From assembly GCA_001557035.1 (NCBI GenBank), contig LSKJ01000150.1, forward strand, positions 1-23,881: a DNA stretch of 23,881 bases. Reading direction: 5' to 3'. This document shows positions 15,811-23,803 of this stretch, in pieces. The DNA comes from Rhodospirillaceae bacterium CCH5-H10. GTDB taxonomy: Bacteria; Pseudomonadota; Alphaproteobacteria; Reyranellales; Reyranellaceae. The notes under the pieces are model-generated. The model did not search any database. It was not told where the DNA came from and worked only from the letters and a program-made list of their open reading frames with translations. Numbering within the stretch: position 1 is the first letter of the stretch; each line of letters starts with the position of its first letter. Position numbers and translations under genes: made by a program.

Positions 15811-17891
15811 GTTGCGTTATCCCGGTAGGCCAAGATCCTCAGTGCGTTGAAGACGACCAGAAGTGTCGAACCTTCGTGCACCGCCACCGCAGGACCGATA
15901 CCCAGGCCAAGGATCGTCGCCGGGACCAGGAGTGCGACGACTCCGAGGCTCACGACCAGATTCTGCAGGATGATCCGACGAGTGGCACGGCTGAGGCCGA
16001 TGACGAACGGAAGAGTTTCCAACCGATCTCCCATCAAGGCGACATCGGCAGTTTCCAGAGCTACATCGGATCCCGCCGCACCCATGGCGATTCCGACTGT
16101 AGAGGACGCCATCGCGGGCGCGTCGTTCACGCCATCTCCCACCATTGCGATCTGTTTTGCGTCAGCTTTCAATTCCCCGATCGTCCTGACCTTGTCGTCC
16201 GGCATGAGATCGCCGCGTGCATCGTCCAAGCCGACGTCCTTGGCGATGGCTAAGGCGACCTTCTGATGGTCTCCCGACAGCATGACCATTCGGGTGATCC
16301 CCAATTCCCTGAGGCGCGCCAGAACCGGCCGCGCAGAGGATCTCGGTGAATCCATGAGGCCAATCACGCCGAGGTCGCGCTCGCCCTTCCTGACCACCAT
16401 GGTCGTCTGGCCGGCTGCTCGCAGTGCTTCGACTGCCGATTTGGCCGCCGGGCCGATCGCCGGCACGTCGTCAGTTCCGAACATCTCGGCTTTGCCGATC
16501 CAGACGGCTTCTCCATCGTAGCTTGCGCGCACACCACGGCCAGTCAGGCTCTGCAGGTCGGTCACGGGGTCGATCTTTCGATTTCCCAGTCGCTGCCGAC
16601 CGTCGTGCACAATGGCCTGTGCCAGCGGGTGATCGCTTGCGGCCTCTACGGCGACGGCTGTGGCAAGCAGTTCCTCGGTGGTCACGCCTTCCATCGGCCT
16701 GATGTCGGCGATGCGGGGATTGCCCTCCGTGAGGGTACCTGTCTTGTCGAAGGCGATGGTGCGGATGGCGCCCAGTGCTTCAAGCGGCGCACCGCCCTTG
16801 ATCAACACGCCACCACGGGCAGCGCGCGCCACGCCCGACAGCACTGCGCTCGGCGTCGCAATCGCAAGAGCGCAAGGGCTTGCCGCGACAAGAACGGCCA
16901 TCGAGCGATAGAAACTGGCCGCAAAAGGCTCATCCACCACGAAGCCTGCGCCAAGGAGCGCAACGGCGAGAAAGAGCACAGCTGGCACGAAGATCCGCTG
17001 AAATTTGTCGGTGAAGCGCTGACTGGGCGACTTCCGCGCTTCGGCCTCGCTGACCATCTTGACGACCTTGGCGAGGACCGACTCCTTCGAGGTGCGGGTG
17101 ACCTCCACCTCGAGGGCACCGGATCCATTGATTGTTCCCGCGAACACCTTCGACGATGCTCCGGTACTGTCGGGTCTTGCCCGTGCAGTGTCCCTGTCTT
17201 CCACTGGCTGCTTGTCGACCGGAATGCTTTCACCAGTTACGGGTGCCTGATTGACACTGGACCGTCCCTCCACCACGAAACCGTCCGCCGGAAGACGCTC
17301 ATTGGGACGGACAATGACGATATCGCCCACGGAGAGCTGCTCGACTGGCACTTCTCGCATTTCGTTGTCGACCTTCACGGTCGCGGTCTGCGGCGCCAAC
17401 TTGGCGAGGGCCTCGATGGCCTGCGTGGCTCGCCCCATGGCGAAATGCTCGAGCGCGTGCCCGAGGCTGAAGAGGAACAGGAGCAACGCACCCTCGGCCC
17501 AGGCACCGAGAATTGCTGCACCTACCGCAGCCACCAGCATGAGCGTGTCGATTTCGAACTTTCCACGCCGAATGTTGGCGAGTGCTTCCTGCACCGTAAA
17601 GAAACCACCTACCAGGTAAGCGCCGCAATAGAAGCTCAATGGTAGCCAGCTGGGCGAGGTATCGCTCAACTTCTCAATGGCAAAGCCGACACCCAGCAGT
17701 ATCCCGCACCCCAGAGAGAATATCAGCTCGGTGTGCCGGCCCAGAATGCCGCCATCTGCATGTGAATGGCCGTCGTCCTCCCCGTGGTCATGCCGGCCGC
17801 CCTGCGCACGTCCTTCATCCTCCGAATGCGAATGACGGTGCGGGCTCGCCTCGTCCTTTACGGCGGCGGTATCGCGTGCCTGGTTCGGCAT
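15807..17891 (-). CDS. P1B-4-type heavy-metal ATPase (CoaT/CzcP/CtpD-like) with His-rich tail
   Basis: A 694-residue inner-membrane metal exporter. The N-terminus has no HMA domain; instead it has a His/Asp tail at 18-46 with H-R-H-S-H-S, H-D-H-G and H-S-H-A groups, likely to bind metal. Core motifs are TGES 219-222, SPC at 338-340 instead of CPC, DKTGT with phosphorylated D382, DHP with H421, SGD at 539-541 (S in place of T) and GDGVND at 585-590. HEGST at 672-676 with SPC defines the P1B-4 subgroup, linked to Co, Zn, Cd or Fe export. A loop insertion at about 228-248 precedes V-F-A-G-T. TAAGGAGG five bases before ATG at 17891 is a strong ribosome site. It clearly differs in subclass from the ATPase at 8639-10762. 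Confidence 0.93.
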   Translation of the reverse strand: MPNQARDTAAVKDEASPHRHSHSEDEGRAQGGRHDHGEDDGHSHADGGILGRHTELIFSLGCGILLGVGFAIEKLSDTSPSWLPLSFYCGAYLVGGFFTVQEALANIRRGKFEIDTLMLVAAVGAAILGAWAEGALLLFLFSLGHALEHFAMGRATQAIEALAKLAPQTATVKVDNEMREVPVEQLSVGDIVIVRPNERLPADGFVVEGRSSVNQAPVTGESIPVDKQPVEDRDTARARPDSTGASSKVFAGTINGSGALEVEVTRTSKESVLAKVVKMVSEAEARKSPSQRFTDKFQRIFVPAVLFLAVALLGAGFVVDEPFAASFYRSMAVLVAASPCALAIATPSAVLSGVARAARGGVLIKGGAPLEALGAIRTIAFDKTGTLTEGNPRIADIRPMEGVTTEELLATAVAVEAASDHPLAQAIVHDGRQRLGNRKIDPVTDLQSLTGRGVRASYDGEAVWIGKAEMFGTDDVPAIGPAAKSAVEALRAAGQTTMVVRKGERDLGVIGLMDSPRSSARPVLARLRELGITRMVMLSGDHQKVALAIAKDVGLDDARGDLMPDDKVRTIGELKADAKQIAMVGDGVNDAPAMASSTVGIAMGAAGSDVALETADVALMGDRLETLPFVIGLSRATRRIILQNLVVSLGVVALLVPATILGLGIGPAVAVHEGSTLLVVFNALRILAYRDNAT

Positions 17892-17901
17892 GAGGTCCTC
17901 C

Positions 17902-18033
17902 TTAGAACTCGACGGATCCAGTGGAATCGGTCGAAGTGATCGGATTGATCGTCAACGGCAAGTAAGGCAGGGGCAGCGACGCGCCACTGCCCGGCGGTCG
18001 GCCTACCGCGATCGGAAGCAGCTCATTCATCAT
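17902..18033 (-). CDS. 43-codon small ORF between the cyclase and the ATPase
   Basis: On the minus strand, ATG-ATG at 18033-18028 opens a 43-codon frame ending TAA at 17904-17902. AAGGGAG five bases before the first ATG is a strong ribosome site. The start overlaps the last 11 bases of the cyclase gene and the stop overlaps the ATPase Shine-Dalgarno. The product begins M-M-N-E-L-L-P-I-A-V-G and contains P-L-P-Y-L-P-L-T-I, ending S-T-G-S-V-E-F. It is Pro/Leu/Ser/Thr-rich, without Cys, His or a membrane segment. No family is recognised. The packing into both neighbours supports a real gene or a coupling leader. Confidence 0.6.
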   Translation of the reverse strand: MMNELLPIAVGRPPGSGASLPLPYLPLTINPITSTDSTGSVEF

Positions 18034-19336
18034 TTAGACTCCCTTCTCGACAGGATCGCGGTTCAATCGCCCCCGTGTCACGCAGCAGATAACCGATCCG
18101 CATTCGCCCCACCCGTCCCTGAAGCTCCACGTCATTTTCGTAGCTCCATGCGGCGCCCATCGCCCCTCCGGCTGCGGTGATGACCTCCCATGACGCAACG
18201 ATAGACGCTCCCAAAGGCTTACAAAGTTGCTCTAGCCTCTGGGCAACGTTCACCACGTCGCCCACGAGAGTGAATTCGTCGTGCGAGCCACTACGAAGCA
18301 CCCCTCCGATTGCCGTGCCGAAGTGAATACCCACGCCTGCCTGCGGCCCGATTTCGCCGCGCCTCTCGCGAGCATCGCGCCATCCGCGAAGCGCCGTAGT
18401 TAGATGGAGTGCGCATTCCAATGCACGAGCCGCGTCATCGGGTGTCGATTTTGGCTGGCCGAAAGCAGCCATCACCCCATCACCGATAAACTTGTCGATC
18501 ATTCCACCGTGGGCGAACACCTCCCGGGTAACGAGTTCCCGAAACTCGACCAGGAGGTTCGCCAAGCTCGCTGGCGGAATCGACTCGCTCAATCGCGTGA
18601 ACGATCGTAAGTCGACAAACAGGACCGCGATGTCGCGCTGCGCAAGAGCCAGGGAAGCACCCGTTGCCTGCAGCTCCGTCAGGACGGTCGGTGAAAAGAA
18701 GCGGCTGAGACTTGCTCGCCGCCGCTCAGCGAGTACAGCGGCTTTAAGCAGCACATTGTGGTCATACGTGAGAAGGCCGCACACGAGCGCCGCGAAGCCA
18801 AAGGCCGCCGCGAGCGCTGCCTCGGTCAGAAAGGATGACCAGTCCAGTGCAAGAGCCTCTCCCTTCCCAAGATGCGCTTCTACTGCAACCGTCAACAGCG
18901 TAAGCCAACCGAGGATCACGAGACTTGAGAACAGAGCAACCATCATGGGGCGCAAGCGCAGTGCCACATGCATCAATAACAGGAACCCAATCGCGAGCGA
19001 CGGTGCCGTCAGCGTGTGATCGACTTCCTTGCTCGGCGCAAAAAGATGCTCATGGAACAGCACAACGACGAGCAGAGCGTCGAATACAATGTAGATCCAC
19101 GCGAACCATCTCGCTCCCCACCGCAATTCGGCAAGCAAGAGTGCGACGATTGTAGCAACACCGTATGCGGCGATGACGTTGACGTGAACAATCACACTGT
19201 CCGGACGGCTGGCCAGCCCGAGATTTACGATGAGGACCGCGAGCGCGACGAGGCGCAACCAAGCCGATCGCCGCTCGCGATGCCAACGACGTTGATCGGC
19301 GCTCATCATTAGTTCTTGCGAGGCGTTATCGAGCAT
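18023..19336 (-). CDS. Membrane-bound class III adenylate/guanylate cyclase
   Basis: The product makes a cyclic nucleotide, probably cAMP. I take ATG at 19336 (437 residues); the frame is open to 19471 but that start would overlap the upstream gene. Numbered from 19471, about six hydrophobic segments fill 73-235, then a linker with A-E-R-R-R-A-S-L-S-R-F-F leads to the catalytic domain (280-465). Metal aspartates are D287 (FVDLRSFT) and D331 (FIGDGVMAAFG); K327 and T401 (DEFTLVGDVVNVAQRLE) contact the base; N408 and R412 complete the site. All catalytic residues are present, so it should be active. Thr at the second base-contact position is usual for class IIIb adenylyl cyclases. The N-terminal membrane part has no recognised sensor. 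It is followed at once by the 43-codon ORF and the ATPase. Confidence 0.88.
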   Translation of the reverse strand: MLDNASQELMMSADQRRWHRERRSAWLRLVALAVLIVNLGLASRPDSVIVHVNVIAAYGVATIVALLLAELRWGARWFAWIYIVFDALLVVVLFHEHLFAPSKEVDHTLTAPSLAIGFLLLMHVALRLRPMMVALFSSLVILGWLTLLTVAVEAHLGKGEALALDWSSFLTEAALAAAFGFAALVCGLLTYDHNVLLKAAVLAERRRASLSRFFSPTVLTELQATGASLALAQRDIAVLFVDLRSFTRLSESIPPASLANLLVEFRELVTREVFAHGGMIDKFIGDGVMAAFGQPKSTPDDAARALECALHLTTALRGWRDARERRGEIGPQAGVGIHFGTAIGGVLRSGSHDEFTLVGDVVNVAQRLEQLCKPLGASIVASWEVITAAGGAMGAAWSYENDVELQGRVGRMRIGYLLRDTGAIEPRSCREGSLNDE

Positions 19337-19442
19337 TTTGCCGAACTCACTTTTTCTACAATTCCAGCTAAGTCCGTAAGAATCATCTGTTGGAGAAAGG
19401 AAGCGCCACTGTGTGAACAAGTAGCCAAACACCGGCCTTAAA

Positions 19443-19820
19443 CTAGAACTTCGCTTGTCCGGACCTGCCAACCGCGTTTTTCAAGAGGAGCGTGACTTGC
19501 GCGTCCGGTGAGACTGGCGTCTTTGCCTCCCCTTTCAGCGCGCTGTCTCCGAACACAGTGAGCTGCACGGTCTCACTGGCCGCCCCCGCGACAATCAGGA
19601 CGGTGCCGCTGAAGCCTTTTGCAGAACTTGGCTTGCTATGCTCATCGAGGAGATTAATGGTGACGGCGCTTCCAATAACCGTCAGCTCGGCATGCACGCC
19701 AACGATGTCCCGTAGCGGCCCGCCATTAGGACCTATCGTTGCCATGTGGTGCTGTGCAAAGGCCATACTAGCCCACAGCACTATTGCTGCGGATAGCGCT
19801 CCCACTACGCGGATTGTCAT
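19443..19820 (-). CDS. Exported periplasmic protein of a metal-efflux locus
   Basis: A 125-residue product with a signal peptide, M-T-I-R-V-V through V-L-W-A-S-M-A-F-A, cleaved before Q-H-H-M. The mature part begins HHMATIGPNGGPLRD and then reads as beta-strands: V-H-A-E-L-T-V, V-T-I-N-L-L-D, S-G-T-V-L-I-V. Small proteins with a G-P-N/H-G-G start and this strand pattern occur near czc-type metal-efflux genes, from memory. The HH pair could bind metal. The start is ATG at 19820 with GGGAT upstream, weak. It lies about 106 bases before the cyclase start, in the same direction. Confidence 0.7.
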   Translation of the reverse strand: MTIRVVGALSAAIVLWASMAFAQHHMATIGPNGGPLRDIVGVHAELTVIGSAVTINLLDEHSKPSSAKGFSGTVLIVAGAASETVQLTVFGDSALKGEAKTPVSPDAQVTLLLKNAVGRSGQAKF

Positions 19821-19894
19821 GATCTGATCCCAGAAAAGCGTTTATCGGTGCGCCGCGCCGGTAAAATTGGCACGGCGAACGAAACACGACGGGA

Positions 19895-20245
19895 TCAGTT
19901 CTTGGGGGGTGGTCCTGCTATGCGGAGTGAGATGGCCGACACTTGGATACGACGTCCTTCGGGCACGTCAGCAGAGGTGGCTGAGACATACACGGGAGAT
20001 GCTGCGGAGAAGTACGGCGCGACCGAGCAGCTGTGACAAGCCTCGGCGACGGGCGCTCCGTCCGTGCTAACGTCATCCGCGGCGGCAGAGATCGCCGTTT
20101 GAGTCAGTTCTTGGCTGTTGGCGCGAAAATCGTTGACGACATGGAGAACGCTGGCCAGCGCCAGTGACACGACGCACAGCATCCAGACGAAGCGCGCGCT
20201 CCGCCTAAACATAAGTGCAAATCGATGACCTACCGGGTTCCTCAC
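19895..20245 (-). CDS. Membrane-anchored CHxC protein ending in GPPPK (paralogue 1)
   Basis: The frame gives 116 residues from GTG at 20245 or 105 from ATG at 20212, neither with a strong ribosome site. One N-terminal hydrophobic helix (W-M-L-C-V-V-S-L-A-L-A-S-V-L) is followed by a soluble part with EACHSCSVAP and a C-terminus AGPPPKN. The Cys/His pair and the fixed tail suggest metal or redox handling outside the membrane, by inference. A second gene at 21205 shares the same layout. It resembles DUF2946-like proteins in its CxxC and C-terminal GPP, but I would not assign it firmly. Confidence 0.65.
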   Translation of the reverse strand: MRNPVGHRFALMFRRSARFVWMLCVVSLALASVLHVVNDFRANSQELTQTAISAAADDVSTDGAPVAEACHSCSVAPYFSAASPVYVSATSADVPEGRRIQVSAISLRIAGPPPKN

Positions 20246-20404
20246 GTGGCCCGTTGTCTACGAAAACGCCAGGGTTATACAATCACGCGCCAAAAGATGC
20301 GGCGTCTTGCCCTGTACCCGGTGCTCGGCCAGCCAAAGAGAGGGCGTGCGTTCGAGGAATCTTCCGTCAGCACCTTTCTTTGGCCTTTGAAAATACTAAA
20401 GAAT

Positions 20405-20435
20405 CCTTCCGCCCGATGTTCAATCAGGCGGAAGG
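20405..20435 (-). terminator. Stem-loop, possible terminator after the exported protein
   Basis: CCTTCCGCC (20405-20413) pairs perfectly with GGCGGAAGG (20427-20435) around a 13-base loop. Reading the minus strand, the stem is followed by ATTCTTTAGTATTTTC, which is T-rich but not a clean T-run. It lies about 85 bases past the stop of the 20522-20941 gene, so a weak terminator or mRNA-stabilising hairpin is plausible. Confidence 0.45.
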
Positions 20436-20521
20436 CACTCCTTCAAACAGCCCCAGGCAAGCCGCAGTGAGGCGTCCACCAACACTATACCTCTCTCCGC
20501 TGGTCCGAGGCTCTACAGCAA

Positions 20522-20941
20522 CTATTTGGCGACTGTTGCGACTCGCTTCATGTGAACCTTGAAGCGGGTTCCGGCGGAGACATATCTGCCGTCAAGCTCC
20601 GCGCCATGTCGATCCAACTCCACGTGAGCTTGTGGCGTACGCACCGTTATCGATCCGGCAGTAACCACGCACTGCGTTGCCCATTGCGCAGCCGACGGAT
20701 CGGCGGAACTCGTGCATTGGCAGCCAACCTTCCCATCGGCGAGCCGAGCAACGGTCAACACCCGCTCTTCTGTTGTCAGGCTTGAGTAGGTAGAATCGGC
20801 GTATCGGACACCCGTCCATCGACCCAGTGCCCAATCGCCGACGTTACCTTCGTATGCCGAAGAGACCGGCGTTGGTGTCTGCCCATAAGCAGGCGCATAG
20901 CCAACAGGCAACAAGGCGAGCGCAATCAATAGCTTCTTCAT
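20522..20941 (-). CDS. Exported protein of unknown function
   Basis: ATG at 20941, preceded by AGGA at suitable distance, starts a signal peptide (MKKLLIALALLPVGYAPAYG, cleaved before Q-T). A frame open to 21022 exists, but its added residues do not form a leader. The 139-residue product is periplasmic or secreted. It contains W-A-L-G-R-W-T-G, a G-C-Q-C pair and a third Cys in T-Q-C-V-V. The C-terminal half reads as beta-strands with Arg/Lys at the end. I do not recognise the family. It lies between the two CHxC/GPPPK paralogues in the same direction. Confidence 0.75.
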   Translation of the reverse strand: MKKLLIALALLPVGYAPAYGQTPTPVSSAYEGNVGDWALGRWTGVRYADSTYSSLTTEERVLTVARLADGKVGCQCTSSADPSAAQWATQCVVTAGSITVRTPQAHVELDRHGAELDGRYVSAGTRFKVHMKRVATVAK

Positions 20942-21204
20942 AATGCTTGATCCTACGTGAGCCATCTGCGTTGTGCGCAATGGCGTTACTTGGAGTTCGT
21001 TGAGAGTAGTCGGGCAAAACAAAGAGACTTGATGAGCTGATCCTTGCGCATCACCACGACTTAGTTTGAGAGGTTCAGGAAAGAAGCCAGGCTCTCATCA
21101 AGGCTTGGAGAATCGAGACACCTCGCCGTCACAGAGCTTGGTGGCTTTGCAACTTTCCGAAGGGATCCTTCGCAAAGCACCTGGCCGTGGCGGCACGGCA
21201 TCCA

Positions 21205-21543
21205 TCAGGCTTTGGGGGGTGGCCCGACATCCTTGACTGGAACGGAAACGAGCGGCGTCGCGCGCAACGACGGAACAGGGCCACGGATAGAATATGCCGT
21301 GATGAGGATTTCCGGAACCACGACAACTGCACATACATGGCAAGCATCGAAGACGACGGCGTTCGGTTCTGACGAGGTATTCCCATCGACGCTTGCGGCG
21401 AAATTCGCTCCGAGCTCGTATCGGGTCGTGCCGCCGAGTTTGCACAAATGGAAAGAAGCAACGAACGCGACCGCGAGGAGGCATACCAATGCCGCAATCC
21501 GTCTCGGAAGCGATTCCAATCGCGAGGAAATTGCTTGCTGCAC
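21205..21543 (-). CDS. Membrane-anchored CHxC protein ending in GPPPK (paralogue 2)
   Basis: No ATG fits; I use GTG at 21543, but TTG at 21612 or 21519 is possible. From GTG the product is 112 residues. It has one hydrophobic helix (I-A-A-L-V-C-L-L-A-V-A-F-V-A-S-F-H), then FDACHVCAVVV and a C-terminus VGPPPKA. The layout matches paralogue 1 (helix, E/D-A-C-H-x-C, GPPPK near the end), although the rest is divergent. I infer a duplicated envelope protein with a metal or redox role. Confidence 0.6.
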   Translation of the reverse strand: MQQAISSRLESLPRRIAALVCLLAVAFVASFHLCKLGGTTRYELGANFAASVDGNTSSEPNAVVFDACHVCAVVVVPEILITAYSIRGPVPSLRATPLVSVPVKDVGPPPKA

Positions 21544-21774
21544 AGTCCCACTATGTTGGCTGCCCCGACCAAACGTCAACAGACAGCCAGTTGCAATTGA
21601 TCCAATAGGCAACTCGCTTCGCTAGAAGAAGCTCTGCGAAAAGCCATCACATGTGCCCATTGTTGACACAAACGTTCCTGCTTACGGTCCATTCGAAGCT
21701 GGGCGTGGTTGTCGCGAAGCGCCCAGCTGTCACACCAAGAGGATGAACGTCGTACAGAGACCTTTGCCCACGCA

Positions 21775-23202
21775 CTATTTCCCGTCCCGATAGCGGGAGG
21801 AAAGGTCGAGCGGTCGGGTCGGTCCACTGCCTTCGAGTTCCCAGTGCGCAAGCCATATTCCGCTCTGCCGCTCCAGGATCAGGTAGTTGCGTTGCGCAAC
21901 ATATCGCGCCCGCAGACCAGGCAGCGGACGCATGGATATCGTGCCCTCGTCGAGCAGGTCCATTGGAAGCAATGAGACGACTTTCAACAGGGCCGCATAC
22001 AGCCGCGACGGCGCTGGGTGCGCTATCCCGGAAGCAATGAGCTGGTGCATCGGGCCTGACGAGAGATCGAACGTTCCCCGGGCCGCGAGGTGAATCTCGC
22101 CGGACAGCACAGTCACCGGCGTTCGTTCATGCACTTCGGCGAGCAGCGACATAAACCTGCCCCACTCCTCGCGATGCCATTTGCTCTGCCACTGGTCGCG
22201 CAGATCGTCTTCGTATTTGTGCAGCAGTCCGCCCAACCCGACGACCGCCTCGAGCATCGACAATCGCGGCCCCAGCGCCGGCACGGTCGACAGCACGAAT
22301 ACATGGCCCTGCCGCACGGAGGCGAAGGCCTGCGAGACGGTATCCCAGCCTTTCAGACCCATTACCCGATCGGGCCTCCGTTCTGAGCGCAGATCTGGAG
22401 CGATGACATCCAGTCCGGGTAGGCCCAGATGCCAGGTCAGGCTGACGCCCGTATCGTCCAGCGACAGTTCGGTATGGCCAATTGGCATTACGCCCAGCTG
22501 GAACACGAGGAAGAACTCCCTCGCGGTGGCAAAAAGTGCCTGACCGACAGGCGAATCGAGCTTCGCTTCTGAAAGCGACCCCCATCCGTCGCAAATGTCG
22601 TGATCATCCCACATCGCAAGAGATGGAATGCGCGATTGCAGCCAGGCCGGCTCAGGTTGCTGAAGATTGTGCAGGTAAATTCCGAGAAAGGCCCCTCGGA
22701 GTATCTGGATGGCCTCCGGAATGGCATCCAAGTTGGTGCAAGTCGAGCCGTCCGCCCATTCGCGCAAGAGCGGATGTATGTCGAGGAGTTCGTCGGCGTA
22801 AACCTGATCCCCGCCATGAAGCAACAGCTGGAATGGGCGTTCGGCATGCTGGACCAGGAGGCGACGCCAAAGTCGGTTTCGTTCATCCGCCGGCCGCTCC
22901 ACGTCTCCGTGCTCCTGTCCGTTGCAGGACACGAACGCAATGCGAAGGTCGGCAGAGAAATCGGTATTCACTCCATATTTGATACCGCCGACTTCGTAAG
23001 ACGCGTCCGAACCCATGCGCAGATCAAAGGCGTATAACCATACGCTCCAGTCTTCATGTTCCATCGCCAGTTTGGCTGCGACGTCCGCTTCTTCGACTCT
23101 CACGACAGGCCGCGGCTGTTTCGATGGAGCGGCGATCAACACCGACAGCTTGACTGAATTCCCTGCCGTCCCGTGAATATAGAGGACGGGCGCCGTCGCC
23201 AT
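21775..23202 (-). CDS. PhoD-like metallophosphatase
   Basis: From ATG at 23202 this is 475 residues; the frame is open to a TTG at 23307, but M-A-T-A-P-V-L-Y-I-H fits the usual beginning of the family. Metal-site motifs are in order: R-I-A-F-V-S-C-N at about 87-94, LLLHGGDQVYADEL at 126-139, MWDDHDICDGWGS at 197-209 and VLSGEIHLAARG at 365-376. These correspond to the calcineurin-like/PhoD-type binuclear metal centre. No signal peptide is seen, unlike classical secreted PhoD, so it is probably cytoplasmic. The substrate is unknown. It follows the zinc-ribbon gene at about 200 bases. Confidence 0.88.
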   Translation of the reverse strand: MATAPVLYIHGTAGNSVKLSVLIAAPSKQPRPVVRVEEADVAAKLAMEHEDWSVWLYAFDLRMGSDASYEVGGIKYGVNTDFSADLRIAFVSCNGQEHGDVERPADERNRLWRRLLVQHAERPFQLLLHGGDQVYADELLDIHPLLREWADGSTCTNLDAIPEAIQILRGAFLGIYLHNLQQPEPAWLQSRIPSLAMWDDHDICDGWGSLSEAKLDSPVGQALFATAREFFLVFQLGVMPIGHTELSLDDTGVSLTWHLGLPGLDVIAPDLRSERRPDRVMGLKGWDTVSQAFASVRQGHVFVLSTVPALGPRLSMLEAVVGLGGLLHKYEDDLRDQWQSKWHREEWGRFMSLLAEVHERTPVTVLSGEIHLAARGTFDLSSGPMHQLIASGIAHPAPSRLYAALLKVVSLLPMDLLDEGTISMRPLPGLRARYVAQRNYLILERQSGIWLAHWELEGSGPTRPLDLSSRYRDGK

Positions 23203-23401
23203 GTTCTCGCCGGCCGCATAGTGGCTGGCGCTTCGCAAATGTTCGGCTGGTCTCATGGTCTCAAATCGCGAAACTTGCATCCAATGATCGAGGGCTCTGT
23301 CGGACAACTACTGCAAGCTCAAGCCACCGATTCAAGGATGCCCCATACAAACCCAGCGCGACGATATCTAGTGCTGAACGCAGCGGCGGCTCGTCGAGCA
23401 A

Positions 23402-23707
23402 TCAGGGAGCGCTTGATGCAGCCGTCCCGCAGGAGGAGCAGTACTTGGCTCCATTTTCGATCGCCGTATTGCACTTGGAGCACATGATCGATGCAGCGCC
23501 CAACTGTCGTCCGCAACTGCCGCAGAATCGGCTGTCGGGCTGGTTGTCAGAACGACATGCTGGGCAGACGATGACACGTTCGCGAACGGATGCTTCGCGT
23601 GGATCCGCGTCTCGGTAGTATCGCTCACCATCATGTCCGCGGCCGTGGCCGTGGCCGCCACTACGTCCGCGGCCGCCAAAAAACCGATCGAAGAAATGCG
23701 AACTCAT
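23402..23707 (-). CDS. His/Gly-rich double zinc-ribbon protein
   Basis: ATG at 23707 has AAGGGG six bases upstream, a better start than an in-frame codon at 23782. The 101-residue product begins M-S-S-H-F-F-D-R-F-F-G-G-R-G, followed by a His/Gly/Arg stretch (G-H-G-H-G-R-G-H). Two zinc ribbons follow: C48/C51/C62/C65 (CPACRSDNQPDSRFCGSCG) and C76/C79/C90/C93 (CSKCNTAIENGAKYCSSCG). It probably binds zinc or a similar metal in the cytoplasm, as a store, chaperone or regulator. It is the first gene of the co-directional metal cluster. Confidence 0.85.
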   Translation of the reverse strand: MSSHFFDRFFGGRGRSGGHGHGRGHDGERYYRDADPREASVRERVIVCPACRSDNQPDSRFCGSCGRQLGAASIMCSKCNTAIENGAKYCSSCGTAASSAP

Positions 23708-23786
23708 GGAAACCCCTTGGCGAAAACGTATGCTGGCATGCGTCCCCGACCACCGTCCACCTAACATTGGTTGAATTCGCACAACT

Positions 23787-23803
23787 CACACGAGAGTCGT
23801 GTG
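23787..23803. promoter_or_regulatory. Perfect palindrome upstream of the zinc-ribbon gene
   Basis: CACACGA and TCGTGTG are perfect inverted repeats around GAG, 80 bases upstream of the zinc-ribbon start. The size and position suit an operator for a dimeric regulator. I cannot name the regulator and see no strong -35/-10 beside it. Confidence 0.4.

Noticed and set aside
16605..17645. Plus-strand ORF of 346 codons antisense to the P1B-4 ATPase
   Set aside because: Same reason: it is a mirror of a well-supported gene, with no motif, signal or ribosome site.
21129..21572. Minus-strand ORF of 147 codons overlapping the second CHxC paralogue
   Set aside because: Only the other frame gives a membrane helix, the CHxC motif and the GPPPK tail shared with the paralogue.
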